From: Streptomyces sp. Ag109_O5-10 | Lineage (GTDB): Bacteria > Actinomycetota > Actinomycetes > Streptomycetales > Streptomycetaceae | Direction: 5' to 3' | Length of the DNA: 64,000 bases | Assembly: GCF_900105755.1 (NCBI RefSeq) | Contig: NZ_FNTQ01000001.1 | Coordinates: forward strand, 1,798,001 to 1,862,000 | Shown: piece after piece, positions 62,994 through 64,000 of the stretch | Position numbering within the stretch: position 1 is the stretch's first letter | Layout: every line of letters starts with the position of its first letter | Program-made: the position numbers and the translations under genes | Notes under the pieces: model-generated | Seen by the model: only the letters and a program-made list of their open reading frames with translations | The model's database searches: none | Told to the model about the DNA's origin: nothing

Positions 62994-64000
62994 ATGGCGG
63001 GCGGTGAGCGGCAAGGACCCGCGGAAGGCTCCACCCGGTCGGAGTGCTTCGGGGAGGAGTTTCTGGGAGTCCTGCTGGACCAGGGGCACGAGTTGCCGCC
63101 GCACCAGCTCGGTCCGCTCGTCGCACGGCAGATCGGCAGGCTCGACGGCCGCGAGACCTCTATCTTCCTGCAGTACTACGGCCAGGTGCGGCTCGTCCCC
63201 CTGCCGGGTGACGGGCTGGCGGCCGGGGAACCGCAGCCGATCGGCGGCTCCGACGCCGGACGCGCCTTCCGGGAAGCTCGTCCCGTCGAGGTTTCGCAGG
63301 CCGACGGTGTGCGGGTCTATCTGCCCCTGCTGGACGGTGGCGACCAGGTGGGCGTCATGGCCGTCACCCTGGACCGTCTCCAGGACGACGAGCGACGGCT
63401 GCTGCGCAGGCTCGCCTCACTCGTGGCCGACACGCTGGTGACCAAGCACGGTTACACCGATCTGTTCTTCCGGCTGCGCCGCAGAGAACCGATGAGTGTG
63501 GCGGCGGAGATCCAGTGGTCGCTGCTGCCACCGCTGGCGATGTCCACGCCCCGGGTCGAGCTGGCCGGGATGCTGGAACCCGCCTACGACGTGGCCGGCG
63601 ACAGCTTCGACTACGCCCTCAACGGCGATGTCCTGCATGTGGCCATCGTCGACGCGATGGGCCACGGACTGGACGCCGCCACGATGGCCACGGTGGTCAT
63701 CAGAGCGTACCGGCACGCCCGGCGCATCAGCGTCGGCCTGTCGGAGATCTATGCGTTCATGGACCGGGCCGTCGCCGAGCAGTTCGGCCCCGACCACTTC
63801 GCGACCGCTCAGATGATGCGGCTCAACACGGCCACGGGGAGGCTCCAGTGGGTCAACGCCGGACATCCCGCTCCTGTGCTGATCGGTGGACACCGTGTCG
63901 TACGACGGCTGGAGGGCCCGACGACGCTGCCCGTCGGTTTCGGCGGTCACGAGCCCCGGATCAGTGAAGTGGCTCTCATGCCCGGCGACCGGATCCTGTG
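62994..64000 (+). CDS. GAF-like/PP2C (SpoIIE) phosphatase, cut by the window end
   Basis: ATG at 62994 starts MAGGERQGPAEGSTRSECFG. The frame stays open to the last base. Residues about 20-155 are a GAF-like sensor (LLDQGHELPPHQLGPLVARQ; GVRVYLPLLDGGDQVGVMAV). From about 170 the PP2C domain begins: AAEIQWSLLPPLAM, YDVAGDSFDYALNGDVLHVA, IVDAMGHGLDAATMATVVIR and RLQWVNAGHPAPVLIGG. The end of the domain (TDG and DD motifs) lies outside the window. Its layout resembles the protein at 50623-51876, so the two are probably paralogues. Confidence 0.9.
   Translation, partial: MAGGERQGPAEGSTRSECFGEEFLGVLLDQGHELPPHQLGPLVARQIGRLDGRETSIFLQYYGQVRLVPLPGDGLAAGEPQPIGGSDAGRAFREARPVEVSQADGVRVYLPLLDGGDQVGVMAVTLDRLQDDERRLLRRLASLVADTLVTKHGYTDLFFRLRRREPMSVAAEIQWSLLPPLAMSTPRVELAGMLEPAYDVAGDSFDYALNGDVLHVAIVDAMGHGLDAATMATVVIRAYRHARRISVGLSEIYAFMDRAVAEQFGPDHFATAQMMRLNTATGRLQWVNAGHPAPVLIGGHRVVRRLEGPTTLPVGFGGHEPRISEVALMPGDRIL

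Noticed and set aside
62513..63034. 173-residue minus-strand frame before the last phosphatase
   Set aside because: No ribosome site or recognisable domain; it overlaps the start of the well-supported phosphatase on the other strand.

Overview
The window reads as chromosomal DNA of a Streptomyces-type actinomycete. It is very GC-rich, codons end in G or C, GTG starts and GTGA/ATGA start-stop overlaps are common, and the families present (GAF/ANTAR regulators, SpoIIE-type PP2C phosphatases, STAS proteins, DUF5994, DUF5753 XRE regulators, ECF41 sigma factor, Asp23/AmaP clusters) are typical of that group. No rRNA, tRNA or CRISPR array was recognised. Many insertion-sequence fragments and broken gene copies suggest an accessory region, perhaps a chromosome arm (inference).

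Layout. 1-5950: a partly decayed stress locus with a YihY-like pseudogene, fatty acid desaturase, remnants of a deacetylase, a second membrane protein and a DUF6131 gene, two frameshifted GAF/ANTAR genes, a GNAT-like gene and a STAS gene. 6.5-7.1 kb: ISL3 transposase remnant. 7.3-9.7 kb: large PAS-PAS-GAF-PP2C-HATPase protein. 9.8-18.6 kb: two direct copies of an HD/AraC-regulator junction enclosing an SDR, a graveyard of IS fragments (IS630, Tn3, IS3, IS30 types), a cupin lipoprotein plus quinone-reductase-like operon next to an ECF41 sigma factor, and an MFS exporter. 18.7-22 kb: more remnants (IS110, VanX, SdhC) around one intact acetyltransferase. 22-24.4 kb: cupin and a cytochrome b/molybdopterin oxidoreductase. 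24.6-39.8 kb: the better preserved stress locus, with a second desaturase copy in inverted orientation, YihY-like genes, intact GAF/ANTAR pair, phosphoketolase, Mg-type P-ATPase, SPFH protein, DUF5994 proteins and a delta-9-type desaturase. 41-46.8 kb: FAD oxidoreductase, a secreted DUF3494 protein with a long 24-bp tandem repeat, and a DUF5819/HTTM pair. 47-48.4 kb: complete IS256-type element. 48.8-58 kb: XRE regulator, SpoIIE phosphatases, ANTAR protein, a DNA ligase gene split by a phosphatase gene flanked by 11-bp inverted repeats, and a frameshifted SDR. 58-62.7 kb: divergent ECF sigma/Asp23/AmaP envelope-stress cluster. 63-64 kb: the start of a fourth SpoIIE phosphatase, cut by the window end.

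Taken together the window looks like a stress and membrane-adaptation island. It combines partner-switching signalling (SpoIIE phosphatases and STAS proteins), ANTAR RNA-binding regulators, lipid desaturation, phosphoketolase carbon flow, magnesium uptake and envelope-stress proteins. The 0-6 kb and 24.6-31 kb segments are rearranged, inverted copies of one ancestral locus and are decaying in different genes. The observations most worth following up are the inverted and direct duplications, a near-perfect ECF41 promoter in front of the oxidoreductase-cupin operon, the DUF3494 repeat protein beside an SdpA/SdpB-like pair, and the inverted-repeat-bounded phosphatase segment inside a DNA ligase gene.
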